A stretch of DNA of 64,000 bases. Origin: Blastobasis lacticolella (Eukaryota; Arthropoda; Insecta; Lepidoptera; Blastobasidae). This document shows, in pieces, positions 46,771 through 57,691 of this stretch (position 1 is the first letter of the stretch; every line of letters starts with the position of its first letter). The position numbers and the translations under genes were made by a program. The stretch spans positions 29,447,708 to 29,511,707 of the forward strand of contig LR990039.1 in the NCBI GenBank assembly GCA_905147135.1. Direction: 5' to 3'. The notes under the pieces are model-generated. The model saw nothing but the letters and a program-made list of their open reading frames with translations, did no database searches and was not told the origin of the DNA.

Positions 46771-46947
46771 TCAGTGATAAGGGGGCAAGCCAAAGAGCTC
46801 TGGCTTGAAATGCTCCATGGAATCCAAGACTAGGGTCGCCTCTGTAGTCTGCGCGCGATCCAGCCGAGGGTCTGGCACCATCACGACCTGCATGCCGGCC
46901 GCCCGCGCAGCACGCACCCCATTTAGGGAGTCTTCAAACACCAAGCA
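46771..46947 (-). CDS. Phosphatase B exon 4: motif IV and stop
   Basis: Acceptor [24 protein letters not shown], ends [11 protein letters not shown] and TGA. Confidence 0.9.
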   Translation of the reverse strand, partial: CLVFEDSLNGVRAARAAGMQVVMVPDPRLDRAQTTEATLVLDSMEHFKPELFGLPPYH

Positions 46948-49900
46948 CTGTATAAAAATAAATATGGTGAAGGCGGTTTGGTTGCGTACTAATTAGATAG
47001 GTAGGTATCTACACTTTTAGATAAACTCCTTAGATCGAGATTCCTTCGTTTGACGTTTTTACGTACGCTTGTGACAATTTTTCCATTCAACTGGCTGTCG
47101 GTAGGTAAATGTATCGAATGCGAAATGGACTTCTAACTTCTAATAATAATTTAAAACAAAAATAACAAAAGCCACAGAACAATGCCCTATGGTTATTTAT
47201 TTCATTGCCTGTGTATCCTTACTAAGTAATAAGTGTGCTTGACCCTTCATTTCATGCAATTACTAAATAGTCAAACTTGAATGAAGAAGACATCTTGAGC
47301 AAAAGTTGACCGACCAGTTGGGCAAATGTGGTGTTACGTATCTACGTTTCAATAGAAAACTGCAGAAGTACCTAGAGCACGTCATCGATACATTATCCAC
47401 AGAACATTAAAAAGAGCACCTATATAATTATTGAAATACGATAATTTATTTAGATTTCTGTGGATAATACTTATCGTGCTCTCTAGGTAGTATTATTATT
47501 CTGGCTAGATGGAGCGGCGATCTGTTGCATAGCCTCCTTCGTCGAAAGGAGGCTATGTCTGCTCAAACCGGCCAGCAAGCAGTGACTGGCTGAATTAGAT
47601 GCTCTGAACTGCAGCACACAGTCTAAGTGGGGTTCCTCGGGGAAGGCCTAACTGCAGCAATGGACTACGATTAGCTGATGATGATGTGTAGGTACATCGC
47701 GGTTAAAAGAAAAGGCGGCAACAAGCTCTTCGGCAATGAATATTAACACTGCGACTTCGTCCGCGTGGAAATTGTTTTATCACAGGTGTTCCAGTTTCCA
47801 AAATCAATTACACCTACATTATATATTGCTACACCACACCACAAAAATGTTTTATTCAAATCCGTCCAGTAGTTCCGGAGATTAGCGTGTACAAACAGAC
47901 AGACAAAAATTTTAAATTTCTTATTCTTTTACTATTCCTTCATCGCCCTATATTATTTGTTTTGTAAATACATTACAAGGTACAGATACAATTTTTTCCT
48001 GTTGTATTACTATGTAAATAAAACAGGGCAAGGAGGCTTGTCTAGAAGAGGAACTGCGACCACAACTGTATCCATCGTGTGACCTCTGGTAAAGGTTTTA
48101 ACGCCCTGAGGCGGGGACTGACTGGTGAATTATTAAAAGGAAAAAATTACAATTGTAATACCTTTTCAGGATCGGGCTTATCAGGGAATTTGGCAGCGGC
48201 CACTATGAATGTGTCAGGGAAGGGCTTCCCTCTCTTCACCTGGGGGTCAGAGGAGCCCCACGTCTTATACGCGAACAGATCGAAGAATGCCTGGTGGTTT
48301 CTGGTCTTAAGCTCGTAACTTTCCTTGCTACTACTCGTCGCCAAGCCTATAGGAACTTTACTGGCGTGCAGGTGGCGCACCAGATTCTCGACTCCTGGTA
48401 AACAAAAGGAAAACATTAAGTGTAAAAAGATAACAAGTACCTAAAGAGAGTTAATATCCAACTCGCAAGCGAGAGGTACCGGGTTCGAATCCCGCTGCGG
48501 CCATGTACCACTGACTATTTTTTGAGTTATGTACATTAGTTGGAACACTAACCGATGCTCTTACAGTGAGGGAAAACATCGTGATGAAATCTACAAATTC
48601 AGGCAACTGAATTTGTAACCATGATCCAATTTGGACAGGTTCCCTTGGTAGCAGGGTCACGGCGGTCAGATGGCAGTCGCCCCACTGTAATTACCTGATC
48701 GCCAAATTCTGGATCATGGTGAAGGCGGACCTTGGGCCCTCGTTCTCGAGAGCACAACCGCGACATTAACGCCAAAATGATGATGAACAAGTACCTAAAG
48801 TATGGTTCAATATTATAATATTTAGGACGCTATATAAGTACGGTGAAAAGGCTACCGGCTACCCTGCAACCTGCCGACCGCCTAACTCGAATTAAACGTC
48901 GCCATCTTTAAGCAACAGAACAGCAATCTCTTCGAATCGCAGCTGAGCTCCGACGTTCGGCGTCGACGAATTGAGTTAAGCGGTCGACGAAGTTCAATTC
49001 GAGTTATGTGGTCGCACCCCTGTAGGTACACCCTGTAGTACACATATTTAAAAACTACGGAGGTTCCTGCCAGATAGGCGATATTCTAAATTTTTCTGGC
49101 AGCTAATTTAAAAAGAATTACATGTATCGCTTGATGGCGTTGCTTGGTAAAACTCCTGCCCAAGGAGTAGCCCAACACAACATATATTTACTAGTGTTCT
49201 GCCGCTGCAGTGCAGTTGCCGAGCCGTAGTATCCGCCGCGCTACGTAAACTCACTTTTTTTTTTGTATAGGTTTTGCTCGGGCAGACCAACCACCTTGGC
49301 CTCCTAAATCAGTAGAGGTTCGCTACAAAGTGGAAAGTCCTATGGGCCTAGTCTAGGCTTAGGGCTCCGCAATAAATTTACACCATCTCAAAACTACTGG
49401 AACCTTTTGACTAAAGCACTAGTGTGACTTTTAAGCCCAAGGGAAGCAAGCTTGCACCCACTGACCGTCCTCCGCCACATTGGAAACATTTAATTCTACG
49501 TTAGGATCGTAACGTTCGCAAATTTTTCGTGGACTGGGCCGCTTCCTTATTTCTCTAGTTTTTGTTAAATTTTAGATTTCGCAGGGGCGGAAATTATTTT
49601 ACTGAGTGTCAAAAATGTTACTAGGCAGGTAGTAGGTACTAATCCAATGAAATCTTCGAAACCGCCGAGATCGTTGTCAAATATTGAAGAAAGTAAGTGC
49701 ATATGAACGTAAACTAAAGGTACCTACTTATCCAATATTTTAAGATCAATGTCAAGTCTTCTAATCCAGTGAAACTAAAACATAAAAGGGGGAACAAATC
49801 AGGTATTTGTGCTTTTTTATATGTTGTCCACAATGTTATCATTTAGGTAGAGCTCGTCTAATCTAAAATGACGCGCCCCACTATCGCGTTAACGCACACA

Positions 49901-52900
49901 AGCAAGTTTAAAACATGGACGCAATACATATACAAATGCCGTTGTAATTGGTCATTCAGTTGCCGGTGAAATTCAAACGTAGGAGCACGCGTCGTTCATT
50001 GGTTCCCACACAGATGAAGTGTCGTTATCAATATTTGCACTCACACATCGAAATCAACTAACTAAGTAGTGGGGCGCGTCATTTTAGACTAGACGAGCTC
50101 TATCATAATTTCTGGGGTTACCGAAGTACCTGGTGACCTATAATCATCAAATTTAGCAAGTAATGAAAAAACACTAAATCATGTATAATTTATGCTATAT
50201 TTTTTCATACTATTGCCTAAAAAAGTGTAGATATTTTAACTACCGTTACAACCGAGACTGTTCTCTCCGCAAATAAATGGGAATTTGAAAACGTGTATTA
50301 AGCAAAAGTTGTAGAAAATAATAAGTAGGTAGACTGACTTAGTGCAATTTTTTGCTATAGGCCGCCGTTTTCGAGCTACATGAAAAAAACTGTAGGCAGT
50401 CCTAAAATTTCGGTTGGATTTTACATTGCGTACATTAAGTACCTACAACATATCAAAAGCGGCAAAGATGCATTGCAATGATTGCATGCAAAGAATTTAA
50501 TCACCAAGAAAGAACAAATAGTCACAACTTTTATTAGGTATTTCAATATTTATTTACATCAAATTGAATAAAATAAGACATGTAGCTTAAAAATTTAAAC
50601 CGTTCATTGCTTAGCTCTAAAATTTTACATTTTTCATTGTTGATAGTGATAGTGAATAAATAGTATGACATGTAAACTTATCACCAAGAAAGAACAAATA
50701 GTCACAAAATTTATTGGATATTTAAATACTGATTGACATCACGTATTAGACATGTAGCTTAAAAATTTAAACCGTTCATTGCTTAGCTCTAAAATTTTAA
50801 ATTTTTCATTGTTGATAGTGAATAAATAGTATGACATGTAAACTTATCACCAAGAAAGAACAAATAGTCACAACATTTATTGGATATTTAAATACTGATT
50901 GACATCACATTGAATAGTATTAGACATGTAGCTTAAAAATTGAAACCGTTGATTGTTTAGCTCTAAAATTTTACATTTTTCATTGCTTGATAGTGATAGT
51001 GAATAAATAGTATGACATGTAAACTACTACGTATGTTGACGTATCCCTTTATTCCCACTCGTTCGGTTGCACAGTTCTGTTATCGGACCTACCTACCTAA
51101 TTACTAGATGTTTCCTATCAATTAGGTACTCTGTCTCTGCCTTTTTATATTTTGCAGTAACTTAATGACACCTACTTGAAATTCAAGCGATTCATCTACA
51201 TCCAGTGTCGTAGTAACGGGTGAAATACTTTTGAAAAACAGAAAAATTGGATCGTCGTTTTTCTGTTCCCTTAAACAGTCTAATGATCTCATTATTTGAT
51301 CATCGGCTTCGTTTCGTTTCCTCTTCAACATTGCATTTTCTCTCACCAGGTCCTCCAGGAATGATTCCTTCTTTATGCGCACATCCCTTTCAAAGACTTC
51401 TGTTTCTTCATAAGTATTTTCAATCCAGACTTCAGCCCGACTTGGTTCTCCACTTTCGTTAGTGTTGTCGATTCCTTGGCCCACTGTTGTATCGAAGACT
51501 TTCCACAGGAATGACATTTTTTCGTAATATTTGTATGGCCTCTTTTCATGGTTCCTTTTAATATCCTTGCTCCAGCTGTCTCGCAATTGCGTCCATTTTT
51601 TTGTAACCGCTTTACCTGGAAAGTAATTAGATGGAAATAAGTAAATATTTCCTATACTTAGGTAGTGTAACATATTATTTGCTCTCGCCTTCCTGCAATC
51701 AGTTGTAGTACCTACGTTTATTTTCATACACCCAAACGTTGTAAAGACAACGGTAAGATACACTTGATGGTGCTCATCTAAATTTCTCTCTCAATCTCGT
51801 CAATAAAGATAATTTGATTTATACTTAGTCTGGCCATAAATACTGTTACAATTAAAAATAAACAAAATATTACATTTGAATTTGGACTCTTTCATTTTTA
51901 TATGATTTTTCATTGTTTTTTTATTTTGGCGCCAATAAATTGTACAATATTTTGCGATATTTAAATGGAGTGGGGTGATAAAGAGAACCGAATCGCTGTG
52001 ATTGCATTACATAAAGTAGGTATGGAGCCAAATGCAATTTTTAAAACTCTCCATACACTTGGTATTAGTCAAATGTTTGTGTACCGGGCTATTAATAGGT
52101 ACAATGAGACCTCTTCTGTTTGGTCAAAGCAGTAAGGGTGGTCAAAGCAGTAAGGGAAAAAATTCGAAGAAATCCTGTCCGAAAGCAAAAGATTTTTTCT
52201 CGGGAGATGAAGATAGCACCTAGAACCATGTCGCGTATTTTAAAAGATGATTTAGACCTTGCAGCCTATAAGAGACGTACTGGTCATTTCTTCAGGGTTG
52301 TAAAATCGAAACAATTACAGAAGCGGTACGCAAAGGGAGGTCACATAAAAATTTTGTTTACGGATGAGAAATTTTTTACAATTGAGCAACATTGTAACAA
52401 ACAAAATGACTGTATTTATGCTCAAGGCTCTAAGAAAGCTTCCCAATTAGTCGACAGAGTGCAACGTGGGTATTATCCGACTTCAGTGATGGTTTGGTGG
52501 GGTGTTAGCTATGAAGGAGTGACTGAGCCATACTTTTGTGAAAAAGGTATCAAAACATAAGCACAAGTGTATCAAGATACCATTCTTGAGAAGGTAGTTA
52601 GGCCCCTTAACAACACCATGTTCAATAACCAAGAATGGTCCTTCCAGCATGACTCGGCGCCGGGTCACAAAGCTCGGTACACGCAGTCTTGGTTGGAATC
52701 GAACGTTTCCGACTTCATCAGAGCTGAAGACTGGCCGTCGTCTAGTCCCGATCTTAATCCGCTTGATTATGATTTATGGTCAGTTTTAGAGAGTAGGTAC
52801 GGCTTGCTCTAAACGCCATGATAATTTGGAGTCCCTAAAACAATCCATACGATTGGCAGTGAAGAATTTTCTCATGGAAAGAGTGCGTGCTTCTATTGAT

Positions 52901-55900
52901 AACTGGCCTCAACGTTTAAAGGACTGTATTGCAGCCAATGGAGACCACTTCGAATAAGCTTTTTATGTTTTAAATTGTTTTATATTTACGTATTAAACTA
53001 ACACATTGTAAAAGAAATAAATGTTATTTGCAATAGAAAAATATATTTTTTCTTTATTACAGCATTTATGACAAGACTAGGTATAGGACTAACTGCAATT
53101 CTCGCTCGTACACCTCGGTACTTAAGTAAGAGGAGGTAAGTACTAAAATACTGATTTAAAATTCCTGCGTTTCTAAAGAGCAAGATAAATTGTGCATGTG
53201 GGCGATAATAATGAATTAATAGGGCTATTTTAGTTTCCCCTTTGGCGGAATGTTAATTCCTCTTTACGCCACATTTATTAATATCGTTTCTTTTCTATTA
53301 GTAAATAAAACATATGTTAATGTTGAACTCTGCCTGTTGCCAAACATGAGTAGGTCGCATCGCTGGCCAAACAAACTTCTTCAGCATCGAATCGGAGTAA
53401 AAATGAAATAAATAAAATTTACTTAGGTAGGCACTAAAATTACAATATTTCGTCGTAATAAATAAGCATAGAACTTACCAAATTCTTGCATTTCCCTTTT
53501 GTCTTGATCCTCGTAATCATCTTTTAAAATCACATAAATCTGCTTCCACGCGGCATCCCGTAACATTTTGTTTTTATATATTTCTAATGTCCTATCCCAT
53601 ATTACCGGCCTCTCTTCGACTAACGATATTAGTGCCTCAACGTCAATTTTGTCCATTGTGTAGCACGTCTGAGCAAAAACGAGAGCGTGCAGCGACTAGC
53701 CTGATAGTTAGACGTCTATCCTTTCTCTGAATACGGGATGGCGCGGCGGCGCGTCGATCGGCGCCCTGTCGATAAAACCGAATATGTCCGAAATGTGCCG
53801 TCAACCGTGATAATGCACCGCGACGCAGCCGCTTCGTTGTTTTTCCCGCGTGCGCCGCCATTCCACCTTTTTCAATTAAAAGCTTAATTAACTTGCATTA
53901 TTCGTATGTCAGTTGTTCGTCAAAAGGAGGACCGGCGGAAATGTATGGACCCCAGCCTATATGACAAATAATGTTGAGCGATATATCATTGTAAAGGATT
54001 TTTCATTTTCTACAACTTTTACTATGGCGACAACTCTCGAATCGCTGTGAGAAATAATTATGGTCAATTAAAGTAAAAGTTTTCCAGTACAAAATGATGT
54101 TTGCAATGGTCTTCATGAGTAGTTACCTAGGCTCTATACCACGCGGTAGCTTGTTATGAAAAAGTATTTTTCATTTGAAAACTTATACTGCGATGTTCGG
54201 GTTATAGTAAAATTTCGCTATACCGTGTTTTTTATACAACTATGGTGGCAAACAACCTTACCGCCAGTCTTGTAACACCTGGAAACAACGAGTCGTTGTC
54301 CCTTTGTTGTCAACGACGACGACGACGACGACGACGACGACCACTTTGTAAACCGACCGTTAAATACATAGGTGCCTATAGGTGTACAAGTAGGATAGAT
54401 TAATTTAATATCATCATGATCTGAGCGGTCAATGACGGCTCTGCCACGGTCTAATTTGTTAATAATTCCCTAATATTTTAAGTAGGAACCAACGATTTTT
54501 GCTAAAGCAAAAATACTTAAAAGGCTTTGTTTACATAAGTCTACAATACGTAAAATCAAGTGTGGACCTGGTAAAATCTTGCTCTTCGGGAACAGCTCGT
54601 CAAATATGGCTCTGGTTTCCTTGAGGAACTCTTCCGCGGTCATGGGCAACTCGAGAGCATTGATGATGGAAGTGGCGAACTCCTGGCTGTGCTGCCCCAT
54701 GATCTGACACTTCAGTGCAAAGGTGAACTCCTTGCCGAAGCGCGACGCGACCCTTTGGAACCCTATCGTGTACAGGTCCTCGGTATCTGCAAACAGAATT
54801 GTACGTTGTAGCTTTTGAACAACCTTCTATATTTACATTACAATTCACAGATTGTATGGTACAGAAGACAGCACTTCAATCTATCTACCCTGTTTAGACT
54901 TGTGACTGATGTTAGCTTATAATAATAATACGTTTATAATATACGATAATAATTTGCTTGGACAATTTACACAGCGCCGTCTAGCTTACTCTACTTTGCT
55001 TGCTTACTTTGGAGCAAAGCGTGTGTTGTGGGTGCCAGAACACTGATAAACTATTTATATATATTTTTAAATACATATTTATCATAGGTACCTATATACA
55101 ACACCCAGACCCGTAACAGAAATTAAAAGTCAACATTTCAATTTCTGCCCGGCTGGGAATCGAAACCCGGGACCTATGCGTGCCAGTACAGATGTTAACC
55201 AACTGAACCACTTAGGTCGTCTTAACATACTTGATGTGCTACCCTAGTTAGGTAGGTAGTATGTTCGTTTATCACCAACCCCTTACACTCATGGGTGTCG
55301 TACAAGGCGACTAATGTTTTCGAGGCAAAAGATCAAGAGTCTCCGTAGTCTGGAAAATGGGCAGCAGCATTTCCCATTGTTATATTTAAACACTGCGATC
55401 TCCAACCCGCCTGCCAAGCGTGGAGATTATGGCAATAACCCCCCTTTCGTGGGAGATGCCTTAAGTCCTGCAGTGGACTGTTACGGGCTGTGATGTGATG
55501 TTTGTTTATATAGTGCATTGCAATTAGGTAAGTACCACTTTACTATCAATATGTATTAAATAGCTACCTACCTACCCAAAATCTATTATTTCATATACCT
55601 ATTGGCAGTGTCAATATTTAAAAATACTATTGTTGAGTTTATAAAGATCTGGAGTGTCGGTGGCCGGGCGGTTGAGTATCCAACTCGTAAGCGGGTTCGA
55701 ATCCCGCTGCGGCCATTTAGGGAAGACCGAGGTGTTATGAAACAAAGGTGATTTGAAACAACGTTAATTACGTGGAACTTAAAATATACATATAAAATTC
55801 TCGTGTCACAGTTTTCGTTGCCATACTCCACCGAAACGGCTTGACCGATTTTGATGAAATTTTTTGTGCTTATCCGGTATCTATGAGAATCGGCCAACAT

Positions 55901-56561
55901 CTATTTTTCATCCCCCTAAATGTTAGGGGTAGTCCACCCCTAAATTTTTTTTATTTATATGGCATAACAACGTTTGCTGGGTCTGCTAGTTTTGTATTAT
56001 ACATTTTTATTACACTCTCAAGAGTTTTGTTCCTTCCTTTTACCTTCGATGGCATCCGGCGAGTGACACCACGCACATTGAAGAACCGCACAGTGCAACC
56101 AGATAACATTACACTAAGTAAATTCGTAATAAACACAAAACTATTTGTTTTTAAACGTTAACCGCATCCAGTACTACGGCCATCGACCAATTTTGATCTT
56201 AAACTTTCTTCCGTGGTAACCACTCGAACCAAATTACGAGCGAAATTCGAATCACGCCGCCAAACATAACCTTATCTAAGTATAAACAAGTTTGTTAAAT
56301 TCTTCAGCGCTCGCTGATGATATAAGTCTAGGGTGCCTATAAACAAAATTAAGTTAAGCAAGTTGGCTTTAAACGTAAAGTTCTCAAATCACACTATTAA
56401 GGTATGACAGAGAAATTTTACTTTAAAATACATGAAGTAACCTAAAAAATTAGGTATAACTGACATTTAGTTAAACATAAGTAACTGAATTAAACAAGTT
56501 ACTCACTCAATATTAATCCATCCATATCGAATAGGACGTGGGTCACTTTCTGGAAAGCCAT
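46771..56561 (-). CDS. HAD phosphatase B, HDHD1 / pseudouridine-5'-phosphatase-like, 4 exons, giant intron 2
   Basis: Exons 56561-56507, 54786-54568, 48394-48162 and 46947-46771. GT-AG introns in the same phases as gene A; 227 residues. Motif I FDMDGL (Asp12, Asp14), motif II ATSSS, Lys148 (KRGKPFP), motif IV FEDSLNG (Asp175) are all present, so the enzyme should be active. After motif I it reads LILNTEDLYT, as in gene C. Intron 2 is 6173 bp and holds a whole MADF-BESS gene, a mariner, a 255-bp MITE, a SINE and a tandem array. Intron 1 (1720 bp) holds SINE-2 and R3 copies. Head-to-tail with gene C 1 kb upstream. Function assigned by family. Confidence 0.87.
47745..47930. repeat. Helitron-like Lepidoptera repeat in phosphatase B intron 3
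   Basis: 'gcgacttcgtccgcgtgg' to 'atccgtccagtagttccggagattagcgtgtacaaacagacagaca'. Same family as 27081-27281, read from the hairpin end. Confidence 0.5.
48162..48394 (-). CDS. Phosphatase B exon 3: motifs II and III
   Basis: Acceptor TTACCAG, donor [20 protein letters not shown] and [11 protein letters not shown] give motifs II and III. Confidence 0.9.
48447..48785 (+). mobile_element. SINE family 1, 5'-truncated, with 15-bp target duplication
   Basis: AACAAGTACCTAAAG occurs at 48432-48446 and 48786-48800. The copy starts inside the A-box region (AGTTAATATCCAACTCGCAAG), keeps the B-box GGGTTCGAATCCC and the full tail. Truncation together with a duplication means target-primed reverse transcription stopped early. 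In phosphatase B intron 2. Confidence 0.85.
49848..50102. mobile_element. 255-bp MITE with 36-bp inverted ends
   Basis: TAGAGCTCGTCTAATCTAAA... at the left and its inverse at the right with one change, followed by ATGACGCGCCCCACTA. Flanking TA or longer duplication is ambiguous because the ends themselves begin with TA. In phosphatase B intron 2. Confidence 0.8.
50501..51025. repeat. Three tandem copies of a 166-180 bp unit
   Basis: Units begin at 50501, 50681 and 50847 with TCACCAAGAAAGAACAAATA and end 'agtatgacatgtaaactta'. Differences are small deletions ('gaataaaataag', 'gatagtgatagtg') and point changes. Non-coding, AT-rich. Confidence 0.85.
51122..51615 (-). CDS. MADF-BESS exon 2: rest of MADF, linker, BESS
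   Basis: Acceptor [22 protein letters not shown] completes MADF. A charged linker (101-179) follows, then BESS and TGA at 51122-51124. Reading upstream of 51615 is intron although the frame stays open. Confidence 0.87.
51122..53656 (-). CDS. MADF-BESS domain protein, 2 exons, nested in phosphatase B intron 2
   Basis: Exons 53656-53479 and 51615-51122, GT-AG intron of 1863 bp, 223 residues. The N-terminal MADF domain (about 8-100) shows [18 protein letters not shown], and [13 protein letters not shown]...YYEKMSFL, a Myb/SANT-like DNA-binding fold. The C-terminal BESS motif (about 180-220, [11 protein letters not shown]...[12 protein letters not shown]) mediates protein contacts. The middle is acidic then basic (KRKRNEAD). 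Such proteins are insect transcription regulators of the Adf-1/Stwl type; many are transposon-derived and lineage-expanded. The start is the ATG at 53656, just downstream of a GC-rich stretch (53660-53880) that is probably its promoter. A dead mariner lies in its intron in the opposite sense. The specific target is unknown. Confidence 0.85.
51824..53081 (+). mobile_element. maT-clade (DD37D) mariner transposon, decayed
   Basis: 1258 bp with inverted ends CTTAGTCTGGCCATAAATAC and the inverse of CCTAGTCTTGTCATAAATGC (19 of 23 bases match). TA lies on both sides. Transposase region 51965-52957: helix-turn-helix start ([16 protein letters not shown]), catalytic Asp in LFTDEKFF (52363), Asp in QHDSAPGHK (52651) and Asp in NPLDYDLW (52765). 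The last two are separated by 37 residues, which places it in maT/DD37D, not classic mariner DD34D. Damage: a deletion/frameshift before about 52120, an 18-bp direct duplication at 52118-52153, a TAA at 52558 and a frameshift near 52797. Confidence 0.88.
53479..53656 (-). CDS. MADF-BESS exon 1: first half of MADF
   Basis: 59 codons plus one base, donor [27 protein letters not shown] is the standard MADF opening. Confidence 0.87.
53660..53880 (-). promoter_or_regulatory. GC-rich 5' flank of the MADF-BESS gene
   Basis: Directly upstream of its ATG and much richer in G+C than the surroundings ('gatggcgcggcggcgcgtcgatcgg'). Fits a TATA-less promoter or 5' UTR of a regulatory gene. No single element can be named. 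Confidence 0.4.
54313..54341 (+). repeat. (ACG)n microsatellite
   Basis: Nine to ten uninterrupted ACG units in phosphatase B intron 2. Confidence 0.9.
54568..54786 (-). CDS. Phosphatase B exon 2: cap domain
   Basis: Acceptor TTTGCAG, donor G|GTCCAC, 72 whole codons from [10 protein letters not shown] to SKILPG. Same length as in A and C. Confidence 0.88.
54958..55222 (-). mobile_element. SINE family 2, full-length, minus strand
   Basis: The minus strand starts GACGACCTAAGTGGTTCAGTTGG (A-box), CACGCATAGGTCC, GGGTTTCGATTCCC (B-box) and runs to 'gctagacggcgctgtgtaaattgtcc'. It lies in phosphatase B intron 1. Confidence 0.75.
55275..55495 (+). repeat. Interspersed repeat family R3
   Basis: Matches 39155-39410 closely, from 'ccaaccccttacactcatgggtgtcgtacaaggcg' to 'cagtggactgttacgggctg'. 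In phosphatase B intron 1. Confidence 0.7.
55652..55718 (+). mobile_element. SINE family 1 head only
   Basis: GTGTCGGTGGCCGGGCGGTTGAG, TCCAACTCGTAAGC, GGGTTCGAATCCCGC: A- and B-box regions with a deletion between. No tail. Confidence 0.6.
55790..55995. repeat. Helitron-like Lepidoptera repeat
   Basis: 'aaattctcgtgtcacagttttcgttgccatactcc' through 'ggcataacaacgtttgctgggtctgctagt', ending CTAGT. Family member different from 27081-27281, with the same 3' CTAG/T border. Confidence 0.5.
56507..56561 (-). CDS. Phosphatase B exon 1: motif I
   Basis: [18 protein letters not shown] plus one base, donor A|GTGAGT. The ATG lies in 'acagaaATGG', a good start context. Confidence 0.88.
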
Positions 56562-57517
56562 TTCTGTTACACTTCATAAACTAACATAGGTTAGACTTCG
56601 CTAATGTAGGTTAATCGCGAGATTCGTCAGCTGTTGACTAACGTCGAACAAGGTCTCATTCGGGCCAGTCGAATGATGTAACTAACAGCCAGAATACCTA
56701 CTTGATTCCCATTTGTATCACATCTTCAATCTTATCAGACCTCAAACTGAGATTTCAGACGTACTTCATTATTTTTGCTTTATTTAGATTAGATAACTGT
56801 GATGTTTCAAGCCAATACCTACTAAATATTTGCGTTAGCACAAGGTCACAACTGACAACATTCGTGGAAAAATACATGACATGAAAATATTCTTCAAAGG
56901 CACTATTGTATTGAAGTTCATAGGCAGTTCTCTATATGAAGTAGATAAGTACTGGTATGGTGGTGCGTAAGCGGTTTACGCTTAAAGGATCATTTGTTAA
57001 AATATCCCAGTACTAGAAGTAGGTACCTACAGTCGTTTTCGGAACAAATTCTACATTTTCAAAATAAAATGGATGGACATTTCACACAATGGTTTACCTA
57101 GGTTAGTACCTGTGAACCTACCAAACCCTTTTCTTACCAAAATATTAAATTAGAAAACAAAATTAATACATTCCTGTTTCTATGGGATTTTTAATGAAAT
57201 TTCAAATACATGTTCTGACATCAACACTTATTTTTACCTTACTATAAAATAAAATAGAATTTCCATTTTAACAATTTTTACATTTCATAAAATACATTTA
57301 GCAATATTTGCAATAACTTTATACACTTACTTAAATGTTTCTATGACAGCAATATTTGTACAACTCTTCCTTTCTTGGTATAAAATGAAATACATATAAC
57401 TATAAAACAAACAGAAATCAATTAAGTATATCACAATTTAAAAAGTCTTTCATGGACCCTAAGACTGGTGGAACCATCTCGGGAGCTGATTAGCAACTGA
57501 TGATGTATTACTATTTT
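56562..57517. other. Space between phosphatase genes B and C
   Basis: Should contain the promoter and 5' UTR of gene B (56562 upward) and the 3' UTR of gene C. Nothing else is recognised; AT-rich. Confidence 0.35.
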
Positions 57518-57691
57518 TTAAAAAGGTGGCAAGCCAAACAGCTCAGGTTTAAAATATTCTAAAGTTTTTAACACTATAGTAGCATCTCGGGTGCAGCTCT
57601 CGTCAAGGCGAGGATCTGGAACCATCACAACTTGCATTCCAGCGGCCCTCGCTGCAGCCACACCATTGACAGCATCTTCAAATACAAGACA
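57518..57691 (-). CDS. Phosphatase C exon 4: motif IV and stop
   Basis: Acceptor GTTACAG; CLVFEDAVNGVAAARAAG; ends [10 protein letters not shown] and TAA. Confidence 0.92.
   Translation of the reverse strand, partial: CLVFEDAVNGVAAARAAGMQVVMVPDPRLDESCTRDATIVLKTLEYFKPELFGLPPF

Noticed and set aside
52483..52668. 61-codon minus-strand frame in the mariner
   Set aside because: Antisense shadow of the transposase.
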